This document shows positions 40,707-53,267 of a stretch of 64,000 nucleotides of DNA, one piece after another. Origin of the DNA: Neodontobutis hainanensis. Taxonomy: Eukaryota > Chordata > Actinopteri > Gobiiformes > Odontobutidae. Within the stretch, counting starts at the first letter, position 1. Each line of letters opens with the position of its first letter. The position numbers and the translations under genes are program-made. Under the pieces are notes generated by a model. The model saw nothing but the letters and a program-made list of their open reading frames with translations. It was not told where the DNA came from and did no database searches. The stretch spans positions 17,602,001 to 17,666,000 of the forward strand of contig JALDNG010000015.1 of NCBI GenBank assembly GCA_024349245.1, read 5' to 3'.

Positions 40707-43700
40707 GACTTGAACTGTTTAGATTATGAACTGTTCCTTGAGTTTATCAGTGTACTTGTAAACTGGTTCTGGTCTTGATTCTTGACCTGTTCTCTCCTTG
40801 ACATTGTCTTGGTCTTATTTCGGTCTTGATTGCTAAACGTTTTTGACCATCTTAATTTTAAGAAAGAAAAAAAATCAATTATTAAAACTTCTACAAATGC
40901 TTTTTTTTATTAACTAAAAAATAGTAAAAACTGCAATACAAATCCATCTTGTTCTAAGAATATGTCTTCACTCTTTTTACTGCTGCTCACTAGATTCATA
41001 ATGATAAACATAATGTAATGTAAACGTAAGTCATATTATAAATGTTTGCTTAAAATTAAGTCTTATCAATAACTGCCAAAGTGTGGCTGTGAAACAAACA
41101 TTAGTCATTGAATGTAGGTTATGTTCTGGTATAAATACTCTGTATATACCAGCAATATGTCATTACACAGCAGTAAATATCAGCGGCACCAGCTCACATT
41201 TCAGATTCCTGAGCTGATTATTAGAATGAGAAAACAAGCTGCAGAGAAACTGAAAATGATCCACAGACACTGGTTTTGAGGTCGATCCTGACCTCTGGCC
41301 TTGTGTACAGTAAACACTCCACAAACCAGTCTCACCTGCTGCCTGTGTCCTGAAGGGCTCCTCCAACAACACCTGCTCTTTGTGCTCGTAAATAGAGGCA
41401 GTTTCCATAGCGAAGTGGGTTTTAAGACACTGAGTTCATAATGAAGGTTTTCTCAGCAAAAACTTCTTTATAAAAATAGATAAAAACTGTGTTATTTTGA
41501 GGTGAATATATAGTAATCTAGTTTTAAGCATTGAGACAGCGCTGCGCCTTTAAACCAAACAATTTCTATAAGCATCTCAAAAAGCTGCATGACTTTACAG
41601 TGGTTGGTTACATATTGTATGTGGTTTGCACACATACAGTGTATAAATGCAACATGACTTTGACTGATCTGGTTTCCATGGCTTATAAAAATGTGTCATG
41701 CATAGCTGTCTAAAGTTTTAGCCTCAAACCCTCAGAGGAGCCATTACAAGAATTGATTGACCATAATTGTATCTGCATAAGAATATAATGTCTCCAAACG
41801 TCACTATTACTAACTCTATTCCTACTCTAGTAACACTAGAGGTCTGTGTAGTCAGTCGCTCTGAGGGATATGTCAGGGTTTGCTCCGAGACACACTCACT
41901 CCCAATAAAGATAAAAACATAATAGGTTATATAGTCATTTTTTACCATCTTTGTTCTTCTTTGAAAACTTGAATGGCACTTTTTTTGCTCTTTGTAGATT
42001 ATTATTTACATCTTCGTCTTTGTCTGAGACCAGGTTGTGGGGGAGCTCAGCTCAAGCATAGAAACCTTTCTTTCCCAGACAGCTTCTCCAGGAAACCCCA
42101 AGATGTTCCCAAACCAGCTTCTCCCATGTTTACTCAGTCTGCCCCAGAACCTGCTTTCCATGAAATATTGTTGCTGGTCTCTGTCATTCATCCATTTTAA
42201 CTCTTGCTATTAAATGATGGTAAACTTTACAGCGCATTACTGTGACCTTCAAGAGGAAAAATATTGTGACTTTCTATTAGTCTTACACTGCCTATGGGAC
42301 TCTTGTTGATCCAAAGAATGGCATAACATTCACAGTTTATGAAGATGTATGCAGTATTCTGGCTAAAAAAAGTAACCTATGATTTGTTTAATTTGGGGAC
42401 AAAGGTCCAGTATGTGTTAAAAAGTTTGCATTACCAACAATAAAACAAGCACTTTATAACCCAGAGACCTGTGTAGGTGCTTGAGTTGCCCAGAGGAGCG
42501 TTTTTATTAGCTACACTCAGGATGCCTTTATCACTGTGTAGTTGTTTCCAGGCCCCACCGGCAGCTTTACGACGAGTAGGAGACCTACGAGTGTGAAGAC
42601 GGAGCAGTGACTCAACATTTGAAGCAGGAATGCAGCCTCATTAATGCAGCGGAGTCCAGGATGGATGCATTCCTGCCGACTGAGGTAAACAGGAGAGGAG
42701 GCCAAAGCCAGAAATAAAGGCTAAACAGTGGTCATAAAAGAAAGCCAGTATAAAGATTTTAAAATCGTTTAAATCCTCCGGCCTTATATCAGTCAACAAG
42801 TCAGTGCGATCATGTTAATGTTTAAGAATTAGATTTTTGTTTTGATTCTGTTAAATTAAGTTCTGTTTAAATCATCTAACCTTTCCACAGATCAATGCTT
42901 ATGCCACAGTTGACTGAATTTGGAGAAAAAAAACATAATATTGTGCTCCTTTTAATCATCCAGCAGCTTGTTCTGTTGCTCCTAGACAGACAGACCACCT
43001 AATACCAAGAGATTACAAAAAAACAAGATTTTTAGCAACTAAAACCTAGTAAAGACCAAGGCCAGTGCATGATACGTGAGATAAAAAAGGTTCTTTGTCC
43101 ACTCCCATAATGGAGGGGTTAATAGCGCTGATATAAGACAGGGAGGGTTTGAAATTAGTGATTTTATTTGTTGTTTTTTGTCTACTCACTATTCTTTGCA
43201 TTTAACCCATCTGGTGGAGCAGTGGGCAGTCACTCAGGAGCCCCGGGACCCTCTCCAGATCTTGTGCCAGTAGTTGGTCAAGTTACTAACCCAGAGAATA
43301 CACTACATGTTTTATGGTGTTAGTGGGTGAAACTGAAGTACCTGGAGAAACCCCACCTGAGCACTATGAGAACATGCACGCTCTAATTCCATTATCAGAC
43401 CGACCTGCCATGAGGCAACCCTGTAATGTCGATAAAGAAAACGGATTTAGTCTTCTTTGTTTAAGACAGGTCAAAGGTCGAGCTGACAATAATTGTCTTG
43501 GGTTTGCTCAGTGAATAACTTTTGGATTTCTTGTGAACTTCTTGGACGGACTTTTGGTGTTGGAGCAAAGAATATGCAGCAGTGTCAAAATATGGAGGTG
43601 GTTTCTGCACAGTTAGGCTGGACTTGTTTTAATAAAAAGGTGTCAGAGCAGCACAAGTTTTTTTCCTGACCCACATTCATACATAGAAAGCAGATGGTCA

Positions 43701-44283
43701 GCAAGCATTGGCAGGTCTGCTGTAACAGGACCGGGCTTCTGGTGGACAGCCGAGTTTGAACAAAAACGAAATCACAGTGTCCAGAGAAGACAACAGGCCT
43801 TCAGAGTCTGTTCGAGTTGATAAAAGTGAAACCATATGGACTCGGGGCAAACGGGGGAGCGTTAATGAGATTTTGAGCAGGCAATAAATGTAACGGCGCT
43901 GCTTGAACTTTTACGATGACCTCCGGCGGCTGGACACAATAACTAAATGACTTTACAGCCTGGGTCAGTTATTGGGACGTGCTTGGGTTACAGACTGTGC
44001 TGCATGGGAGAATATATTGCATTGAGAGCAGTGAGGCGATGGAAAATGACCTGAGCCACGGTGAGGGGGAATATACTGCTCAGATATGAGTCTGGAAAAA
44101 GAAGGTGGGGTACAGGCTGGTTTTATTCATAAGTTGACATTAATGAAAGAAATACAATTGTGCTCATAAGTACACTGGCAGAATTTGTGATTTTTCTGGA
44201 CATTTTTTGGAGAATATAAATTGATAACACAAAAACTTTTCTGTCCTTCATGGTTAGTGTTTGGATGAATTGTTATACAGCTG
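40707..44283. other. Intergenic, no gene recognised
   Basis: The first 150 bases continue the repeat family (TTGGTCTTATTTCGGTCTTG). Beyond that no conserved coding exon was recognised on either strand; frames such as 41973-42200 lack motifs. Confidence 0.45.
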
Positions 44284-44475
44284 GTGACCCTGGCAGTGGC
44301 TCAGTGGTTTCCCTCAACTGAAAGGTTGGTGGTTCAGTTTCTGCTCTCCCCACAGTTCATGCTGTCATTGTGTCCTTGGGCAAGACACTTAACCCACCTT
44401 TCCTCCAGTGGTGTTCCAGCTGTAACACTGGTGAATGGAAGTTGCTTTGGATAAAAGCATAAGCTAAATTAACAA
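44284..44475 (+). mobile_element. tRNA-derived SINE copy
   Basis: Head with GCAGTGGCTCAGTGG (A-box-like) and GGTTGGTGGTTCAG (B-box-like), body TGTCCTTGGGCAAGACACTT and end TTGCTTTGGATAAAAGC. Related to the copies at 3848 and 47481. Confidence 0.7.
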
Positions 44476-47400
44476 GTTTTAACTTAAGAGCACAACTGTA
44501 TATCTGTGTTATGTAAATAAAATAGAATACAATTTAATAGGAGCTTTCATTTAAAATATCTAACCCTCAATAGTGTACAATTCCCTCAAAGTAACAGATT
44601 TTGCATTTGTCTAGCTAAGAAAAAAATGACATTTAGAAGAGCAGTTTTCTTCTCAGAGTGGAAACTGAGCACTGCTGAAAGACATGCACTTTGACAAAAC
44701 AGACAATAAAAAAATAACTAACACCAAGCAATAAAGAAATCCAAGTAGTGGGGAAAAAAATCAAAAACACACACAAACCCACACCAGCACACACACAAGG
44801 TTATGGCAGCTTTTTCAATGGGTTTTAAATTGTTGGAAAAGAAGCATGACTACATGGAAAACAAGATGTATTGATTTCATCGTCGTTGTTTTGCTCACTT
44901 GCCTCTTAAACCTGGCCAAGACACAAACACAAGGAAATGTCATTTAAAATATCCTTATAATGCTGCATTCAATGGTAATATAAACAAATTAAGAATAATG
45001 AAATATGTTGTCATGACTTAAGCAATTTTCAAGAGCATCAAACAAAATTACTTGTGAGAAAATGTTTTAGTTCAACCCAAAAGCCTAAAAGCCCGAACAA
45101 CAAAACTCTAACACAGCTTCTTTCCCAAAACTGTAGGATGGAAAGACAAATTTCTTTCATCCATGTCTTCATATAATTGACAATAATCAAACATTTAACC
45201 TTAAGCCTTGTTCTTCCCAACTCTGACAATAACCTCTTGCCAAATCTAAACTATGTCATTTTCTAAATGTAAAGATTATGCAAACTAGGCACCACTGTTT
45301 GTAATTGTCGTACAAAAAACACAGTTAATGCTTGCAGTTTCACAAAGGCTAAGTCATGCTGAGCAGGGTTTTAAATAGCCGCATACATGGCCTCAAAAAA
45401 GAGCAAATACTCCCCCTACTGGTCAGAAAAATTCAACTACAACTTCAACACTAACAAGACCAGAAGCTCTCAGACTACACCTAAGGAGAAATATAACTGG
45501 TTCAAAATATCCCGACCTACCCCCTTGAACTTTGACCCCTGCGCGTTGACGACCCCTGCATTGCATGTGTGTGGTGCTTTACTTCGGTCACTGTAAATCA
45601 GTCACGAGGCTAGTTCAGCTGTTACTGTCCTATTACTAAAGTACTTATAAAGTGACAATGTCAAAAAGTAACACAGTGGCAGCTATTTGCTCCATGTTTT
45701 CAAAAAGTTCATATTTGTTACGTGTTTGCAGAGAGGATAAAACCTAGCGGGTGATAAATTTGGTAAAATCCTAACAGAGTTATTTGTCCACAAAGTGGTC
45801 AGAGTTGTCTGAAACAAGTGGCTAAATCAGGGATGTCTGAAACTCAGGGTCGAAAGTGTCCCAGCAGTAATTTGATCCAAAGAAAGACTGAAAGGCAGTC
45901 CCTGGATCTGACTTTGGACTTGGCTTGAATTTTTTTAGCCTCACATCATCAAATAAACTATAACATCCTCTACTCTATGTCCTCTGTCGGCCTTTTCCCT
46001 AGATATTCAGTGTTTTTACTCTGTTTCATGTCTTTTACACACCATAAAACTATTTCCTCAAAAAGACAGTGAAATTAGGAAAATATACCTTGACTGCACA
46101 AGTGATTATACTATTAACCAAGTTTATTTGTATAGCACATTCAAAACATCAGTTGCTGGTTACGGTACTGTTACTGCATAAATGTGTGTAGTATAAGTTT
46201 TGTACTGTATGTTTGCTCTGCAGCTGCTCGGCACTTTGGCCAAGACAAATTTCTCTTTGGAACAATCAAGTATATTTAATTATGTTGTTGTATTGTGTGT
46301 ATAGTGTTGTATATATACATAAATATAGAATCACTAGTCAAATACAAACTAAGTGAAAATGAGTAAAATAGATTAAAACATCACCATAAAACAGTACTTT
46401 AACAATCAAAAGCTGTGGCATAGAAGTTCAATATTTAACCACTATATATACTATACACTGTACCAAACCATGTTGTAGCTACAGCTTAAATAGATAGTGA
46501 TGCTAACAGTACTATTTGGCATTATGAATAGTGGAACACATTAGATAAAGGCTTTAAAGATGGGCAGCGAGATGTGAGGTACACTGGTAATTATCCCCAA
46601 GAGGTAGACTGGTCAGGTTACATCTCAAATCTTGTTTAAAAGAGCAGCTATCAACAGGCTGATCTTCAACAAAATCAAGTTTTAATGCATTACATAGGCT
46701 GTGCATTAGGCCGAGCTTCCTGACTGAGAAATAATCTCACAGTACACTATTTTGTGACACTTGATTTTTCCATGTCTTTTGTGTGTAACTACAGTAACTG
46801 ACACTAAGAACATGTTTCCCTTAGTCAACCATAAAGGAATTTTGAACTTAATACTTCCATTAGAACATGTTAACGTAAGTGCAACTTATACTAACACCAG
46901 CCAAATTGCTTATGGAAACCTTTCTTTATCTTGCCTTTGTCGGAGCTAAACACCTGAGGTTGTTTTTATTCAAGACACAGGCGACTGGTGTGAGAGAGAA
47001 AACGGTTTTAACGGGGCTCTTGGTGAAATCACAAGGCTTAAATATAACCAACGGGCGTCTCCCCACATTCCCCAAGAGGCTGAAGGGATAAAGTTAGCCG
47101 CAGGAGGAAATTCTAGAGGCTGAGGAGCCTTGGGAGTCCGGCAGAACGAAGGCCGAGCTCAGAGCACCATACATGGAGCCCCAGGCCAATGATGCCTCTG
47201 TGTGACTCATGTGTGACACCAACAGGGGCTCAAAGTGTTAATGGAGAATGGCAAGCTTTGATGAGCATCTTTACACATCTTCATTCAGCTTATAACATCA
47301 GCATGGAGCCTAAAATAACAACATACCTACTACTAGATTACACAGTGATGGGCTTAGGTGCAAATCAAGGTCTGTTCAGGTCTCTTTTGATGGACTGAGG

Positions 47401-47480
47401 CTACATCCACACTAATGCTTTTTCATTTTAAAGCAATGTAACTGAACAAACTAAAATTAGTCAAATTATTTAAAATGGTC
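44476..47480. other. Intergenic, no gene recognised
   Basis: AT-rich. A segment near 46120-46275 has TTTATTTGTATAGCACATTC and AATTTCTCTTTGG, both phrases common in fish retroelement tails, so it is probably a degraded repeat. Nothing else was recognised. Confidence 0.4.
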
Positions 47481-47625
47481 AAGTGCTGTGTCACCGGAGG
47501 AAAGGATGGTTAAGTGTCTTGTCCAAGGACACAACAACAGTATGAACTGTGGGGAGAATGGGAATTGACCCGCCAACCTTCCGGCTGTAGGATGACCACT
47601 TTACCACTGAGCCACTGCGCCCCTT
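47481..47625 (-). mobile_element. tRNA-derived SINE fragment
   Basis: On the minus strand: GCGCAGTGGCTCAGTGG, then GGTTGGCGGGTCAATTCCC (a good B box), then TGTCCTTGGACAAGACACTT. Same family as the copy at 44284. Confidence 0.7.
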
Positions 47626-48000
47626 GACTGAAGTGTTGCCTCAAGCATAACTAATCATTAGCACATAAGTAGCCTTATTTATGTCTATGTTGCCACATGT
47701 CTGTCCACATTTTCTAGTTATCAAACAACAACAGGGTTAAAAAAAAAAAAGAAGCTCTGCCTTCTCATTCAAAGCCGTAAATCAATGTAACAAATCTTCC
47801 AGCCAGATTCAGCCAGAAATTGACCTCTGACCTGAGAGACTTTTCTCAAAATGTTAAAAAAAAATATGATTAGAAAACCAGTCATGTCAGCACTGATTAT
47901 GTTTATGGTAGTTAGTAAGGTTTAAGGTTAGGTTAGGTTTTACTGCAACAATTTTAAAGGCTGAATGGTAGTTATAGTGCCATTTATTTTAGGTTGAAGT
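47626..48000. other. Intergenic, nothing recognised
   Basis: AT-rich sequence without motifs. Confidence 0.4.
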
Positions 48001-48200
48001 GTGAATGCTGAATTTGGGGGTGGGGGGTTATTGATGTTTGATGCATGCTTTTTATTGTATCTTAATGTTTTAATCTGCCCAGGGACTGCAGATGGAAATC
48101 AGCTTTAGCAAAATCTGGTGTAAAGCATCTTTTGTTTTGTTAGAATAATGTGTTTGCACATGGTCCCTGTCAAAAAAATAATAAACTAAACTAAACTATT
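48001..48200 (+). mobile_element. LINE 3' tail, copy 1
   Basis: It contains CCCAGGGACTGCAGATGGAA and GCACATGGTCCCTGTC and ends in AATAATAAACTAAACTAAAC. A close relative is at 54062-54252. The short 3' tandem tail suggests a 5'-truncated non-LTR element; clade not determined. Confidence 0.6.
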
Positions 48201-49256
48201 TATACAGCATAGCAAAATTGACATACTTTGGAGCCTTAAATTTCTTTACTATACCTATAGTTCATTCTAAATGTGTTAATGCTAACAACAGAGCAGTTTT
48301 TGGGGGGTTTATGATAATACTTTTACTGTGAGATACAGTTTGTGGCTCAATAACATTTTCAGAGCTCTGTTGTTGTACAAGCTTATAACTGACCAACAGT
48401 CTTTTAATACAAGCTACAGACACAGAAAGGAACCATTTTAGTATGTTAAGTATTACTGTATGTTTAAGTATGTTTAAATGTAAAATTTACTTGGGAGTTT
48501 TATTTTAACAGTGTTTACCACATTCAATCACATTGACACCTGTGGCAGGCAGAGAGGGGCATATACACGGCACACACAGCCTTCTCCAACCACCACCAAA
48601 CTCACACTCTGGAGGCTACCCCAGGTGTAGTTTGTAACAGGACTGAACACCCAACAGATGTAAACACAAATAAAAGTTACACAACTCATATGTCCATCGG
48701 CCCTACATAATACCTACAGGTGCTCACTGACACCTGATTTGTGTTCCTCATGCATTTGACCATGTTCATTCTGTACGTGCTTCTTAATAAGTTTTAATAT
48801 AGATTTATTGCTTTACTCATCTGTGCTTCTTGTCGTGACACTACACTGAAAAATAAAGAAAACTATTGACCAAAAGCTACAAGAGTTTAGAAATGGAATA
48901 AAATAAACCCTGACACCCTGTTGGGTGTGACTGTGGCCCATATTTACCCTTTAATGGACAGGTTTTCTGGACAAAATTTACTATTAACATTACTAAACAC
49001 AACTCCGAAATAAGTCACGAGTGGTGGAGCGTGAGACTGGCTACACCCTGGACACACTACATCCCATAAAGGACAAATTTGACACGTCTTTAATCCACAT
49101 AACACTTTATTGTTTAGCTTGTATTCCTTGAGTGTGTGGTGTTTAAGACTTGATTTTAGGTAAAGTGATGCCTGTGAACCTTCAAAAACTCTTGGTGCTT
49201 CTTCCCTCCGTCTCTGCAGTGTGAGTGCAAGTGCAAAAACAAAACAAAAAAAAAAC
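48201..49256. other. Downstream flank of the troponin I cluster
   Basis: No gene recognised. The segment 49257-49262 just beyond is the reverse of an AATAAA signal, suitably placed about 100 bases after the stop of the leftmost troponin I gene. Confidence 0.4.
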
Positions 49257-49357
49257 TTTATTGTCCACTTTTAAGTCACGGCGCCCAGGGCTGGTTCCAC
49301 CTATAGATATCAGACACATGGAGTTCATTGAGACAGAAAAAGACAACTGTGATGCAT

Positions 49358-51252
49358 TTAGGCGCTCTCGAACATCTTCTTCCTGTCGGCCTTGTCCTCA
49401 ATGTTCTTACGCCAGTCACCAGCATCTGCCGCCTGCAAAAGAGGAAAAACAATAATAAATCATGAACAGTATGCTCAGGTAAGTCACATTTGAAAAAGAA
49501 GAATAATAGACTCTGTTTGAAAGAAGAAATTTAGATACTATTGTATTAAAATATATATTTTTATTTATTATTTAATTTGTCGCAAAACATGCCATATGTT
49601 GTAGTCTATTAAAATAAAGTGGAAAGGTTTCTCACTCAGCTGTTATCAAAGTAAAGACTAATTTAGCTTTTTGTTAACATACTGTATACAGTCAAACGCT
49701 GTTTTGGAGCCTATAGAAAACGCAGAAAACAAATAAAACAAAGGTTTAGTTTTCACTGTGGCTGATCAATATTGTTAATTGATATTAAAACTGATTTATG
49801 GTTTTAATTGGTTTTTCAAATGTTTATTCAGACCCTGTAATTTAAGGTTTTATGTTGACAGTTTTTAGTTATGACATGCTGAATCCTCTTTGATGACTGT
49901 TTCCAGAGTTACAAACCCAGACTCACCTCCTCTTTGACCTCCTTCTTCACCTGCTTCAGGTTGGACCTCAGATCCATGGTCACCTTGTGTTTGGAGCCGA
50001 GCAGAGCCTGCAGCATGGAGTCGGCGGACATACGCACTTTCTTCAGAGCGGGCTTCTTCACTCCCCTCAGATCCACCAGTTTGATATTCAGGTCCTCAAT
50101 CTGTATGTAAAAAAGGGTTTGGTTATTTTTGCTACTTTCATGAAGCTGTTGTTCAGGAGACACACACCTCTTTGTCAGCCTTCTGCACTTTGGCCTCGAT
50201 GTCGTACCTCTCCTCATCGATCTTGTCGAGTTGTGCATGAATCTTCTTGGCCAACTCCTGTTGTCATAAATCAAAACAAGTATATCATATTACAACATTT
50301 GTAACCTAAAAAATGCTTTGATACATGTCTTAAATACTCTGTACTGTCTAAACTCATATAGACTGAACTAAACAGTTTTTACCTATTTATTTTGCTACAC
50401 AGTGTCAACCAGAATCAGAAACCAGACCCCGGAATATCTTCTGATCAAACAACTGCCTTTTATTGCATGTGGAATTACCATAATAGTTGACAAATTACCT
50501 TCACATTAGTAGCATTGCACTGCAAAAATACTGAATTTGAAAGAGATTGAAACCAATTTCTACATTAATTTATTTAGGAGTTGTTTTCTAAAGCGTGTTT
50601 TTCTCACCTGGAGTGCAGCCTGGTCTCCGCTCAGGTCTGGGCCAGCACAGTGCTCGGCCATGTAAGCCTCTTTGGCCGCCCCAATGTCCTTCTTCTCCTG
50701 CTCCAACCAGCTCAGAGCGATCTGCAGGATCATACTCTGGTGGAGAAACAACATGGAAACTCTCATTTACAGCCTTAAAAAACACACTGAGGAATTGTTT
50801 TGGTGTGTTTACCTTCAAGTGATGCCTGCGGCTGGAGGTCATCTTTTTCCTGTTTGGAAGGAAGTTGTTTGTGAACAGTGTAAACAAATTATATTCACAG
50901 TTTTTCCATCTTTATTTTTAATATCTGAATGTGTTACAAACTTTTAAACATTGCTCCTATACATTTTGTACTGTTATTCAAAACTACTTTATGACTGTAC
51001 AAGCTGCAACATCTCAGCTGACAGGACATGATCGATAAAGAAGAGTGTACAACATCATTAGCCCAGGGGGGTTGATAAAGTTTTTTATCCAGTGGTGAAT
51101 AATGCGTGAATGGGAGAAAGAAACAGGTGCTAATGAAGAATTACAAACTATGGCACCTATTAAAACAAATTACTATATAACATACTTAACAGAAATGAAT
51201 TAGAGGGGGCGCCATCACATTAAATTGACACTAGTTGCACTTACTCAGACAT
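49358..51252 (-). CDS. tnni2: Fast skeletal troponin I, gene 4 of the cluster (leftmost), 170 aa
   Basis: Troponin I is the actomyosin-inhibiting subunit of troponin on the thin filament. Coding exons: 51245-51252, 50813-50849, 50608-50736, 50168-50257, 49927-50100, 49358-49432, all GT-AG and in phase. Reading: [15 protein letters not shown], an amphipathic segment with [18 protein letters not shown] that binds troponin C and T, then [18 protein letters not shown] (inhibitory and switch region), [13 protein letters not shown], and the actin-binding tail [20 protein letters not shown]. The 170-residue length fits fast rather than cardiac troponin I, which has a longer N-terminus. A 5' non-coding exon ends at 52278, and a polyadenylation signal is at 49257-49262. 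Its last exon is almost identical to that of gene 3. Confidence 0.92.
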
Positions 51253-52277
51253 CTTGGTGGTTTTTGAGGTTCACAACCTGCACAGAGGCACACATTAGAG
51301 AGAGATACTTGAGTGTTTATGACCTTTGCTGAATGCATTGGGCTCAGTCAAGTTGAGGTTCTCTAAGATCAGCATGTTCTCCTCGGCTCTGAGCAGGATA
51401 TGGGGGGACGAGAATATTTGCGCTGTAACGCGATCACACAGCCACAGCTGAAGAGGAGTGATGTCGTCGACTGAACTAAACTGGGACAAACGGGATCAGG
51501 TGGCAAGATGCTGCGGTTTACGACTCTGTGGGTAACTTTGAAGGAATTGAATTTAGAAACTAATAAGTTCAATTAACCATTAAAGATTGGGGTCTGTTAA
51601 TTGTAATTAGGCTCAAGTTTCAAATTCAAAAAAGTTCTACAGACAAAATGACCTTTGGCTGTTGTGATTTCACTGAATATGTAAGGATCTTGGATTTTTG
51701 TTTTTTAAACAACCTTAAATATCCAGAACAGACTTAACTATATGACCCTTGTTTAAAAAGAAAATTCAAAACCTAAGAAAACATTTTTTATACTATTAGG
51801 AATATTATTAACCATGATTATAATGGTCAATTTAAGTCAATTTAAAATAATCCTTTTAAAACTATAAATACATTTTTACAGTGGTAATTAGAAAACCCAG
51901 TAGCATTTGTAAAAAATGTAAGTTGTTCCTTCTTCAAACCACAAGCCACATTTCCTCTAATTCTCACTAAAGTCCACAGACAGCACAATGCATCTGTCGC
52001 TTTCTAACAACTTTAAAGTCATAAAACAGAAAAAAATATTAGCATAAATCCAGGCCTGACAGCAAAAGGTCAAATGTCATCTACAAAGAAGTAGAAAGCG
52101 AGTTTAGGAAATCAAAGTGGGTCAAAGGTGGAGAGATAAACTCGAATAAAGCTTCAAATTACGGTTTAGGGATGTCCAATATGGCTGGTGAGTGGCTTTT
52201 TAAATATTAGCTTAGTAAAGATATGATGCTGTTCTCAGAGAGGCTCAAAGATATATAAGATAAAGATTTTTTCTCAC

Positions 52278-52442
52278 CTATTGAGAGGAGGAAGATGGAG
52301 ACAAGACACACACTTGGTGGAAGAAAACGAGACACTGCCAAAGCCACAGACACTGAAAAATGAAATAGGGTATATATGGTGCCTCAGCAAAAAGCTCCAA
52401 TCCTCTTTATGGAAGTGGATTCTCCTTCAGACCAATGGGCCA
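52278..52442 (-). promoter_or_regulatory. Promoter and 5' non-coding exon of troponin I gene 4
   Basis: TATATA at 52371-52376 (minus reading CATATATACCC), then a leader ending CTCAATAG|GTGAG with its donor at 52278. Upstream is a conserved block: CCTCTTTATGG (52402-52412) and GACCAATGGGCCA (52430-52442, a CCAAT box on the minus strand as ATTGG). Both recur upstream of gene 3. Confidence 0.7.
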
Positions 52443-53047
52443 CTGAGCTCCTGAAATACACCCAACCCAGCCCCGCGCCCTCCCTGAGCCCTCAATCTGA
52501 TCCGAGGACCCACCGAGGTGTCACTAACAACGCTCAAACAGATTTTTAAATAAAATCTATTATCTAAAGCATATTCTTTTTCACTGTTTCTTCAGCCTTG
52601 TTATTTGTTCATTCCAGTAGTTAGATTATTTTTATGTAAAAATATTTGATTGTATGAAATACGTTTGAAGAAATGTTAAAAGTCTTATCGAAATTACTCA
52701 CTTAATGTTACAGTTTAAATATTATCATAAAGCCTTGATAATTGTAAAACATGGGTCCTTGTGTTAAAAGTACACCATGTTGGATGGCCATGTTTCTACA
52801 GGAAGTACAATTTGATCAAAGTTACAAGCCTCACCACAAGATGTCACTAAATTATTCGCGATGAACCTTGAATGTTAGTTTATAAGAATTTCAGATTAAA
52901 AACTAAAATGTGTGATTTAATTGTGAGACTGTGCTTTTAGAAGTATTTAAAAATGTTCTGTTTCAACAATGATTATGCTAATTATGAATAAAATAAATAA
53001 GGGCAAATAAAAAAAGAGTAGATGAACGTATTTGTTATTTCAAAACA
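52443..53047. other. Spacer between troponin I genes 4 and 3
   Basis: AT-rich. No further gene or recognised repeat. Confidence 0.4.
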
Positions 53048-53267
53048 TTTATTTTCTAATGTTCCCACAATATGTACATTAGTGTATTACCGGTTTCAGC
53101 TGCGCTTTTGTGTCAGTTCAGTCCTTAAGGAGCGGCAGAATCAGATAAAAAGTATCCCATCATGTTTTGTGTTTCAAAAGTCACTCAGAAAGATTCAGTC
53201 ACTCAGACCCTACTGTCTCCTCTGCTTGGCCTCGCCTTTGTCCGCCTTTTTCCTGTCCCTCAGGCGT

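Noticed and set aside
41973..42200. 75-codon frame with PGCGGAQLKHRNLSFPDSF
   Set aside because: No recognisable family and no splice context; the opposite strand is equally open.
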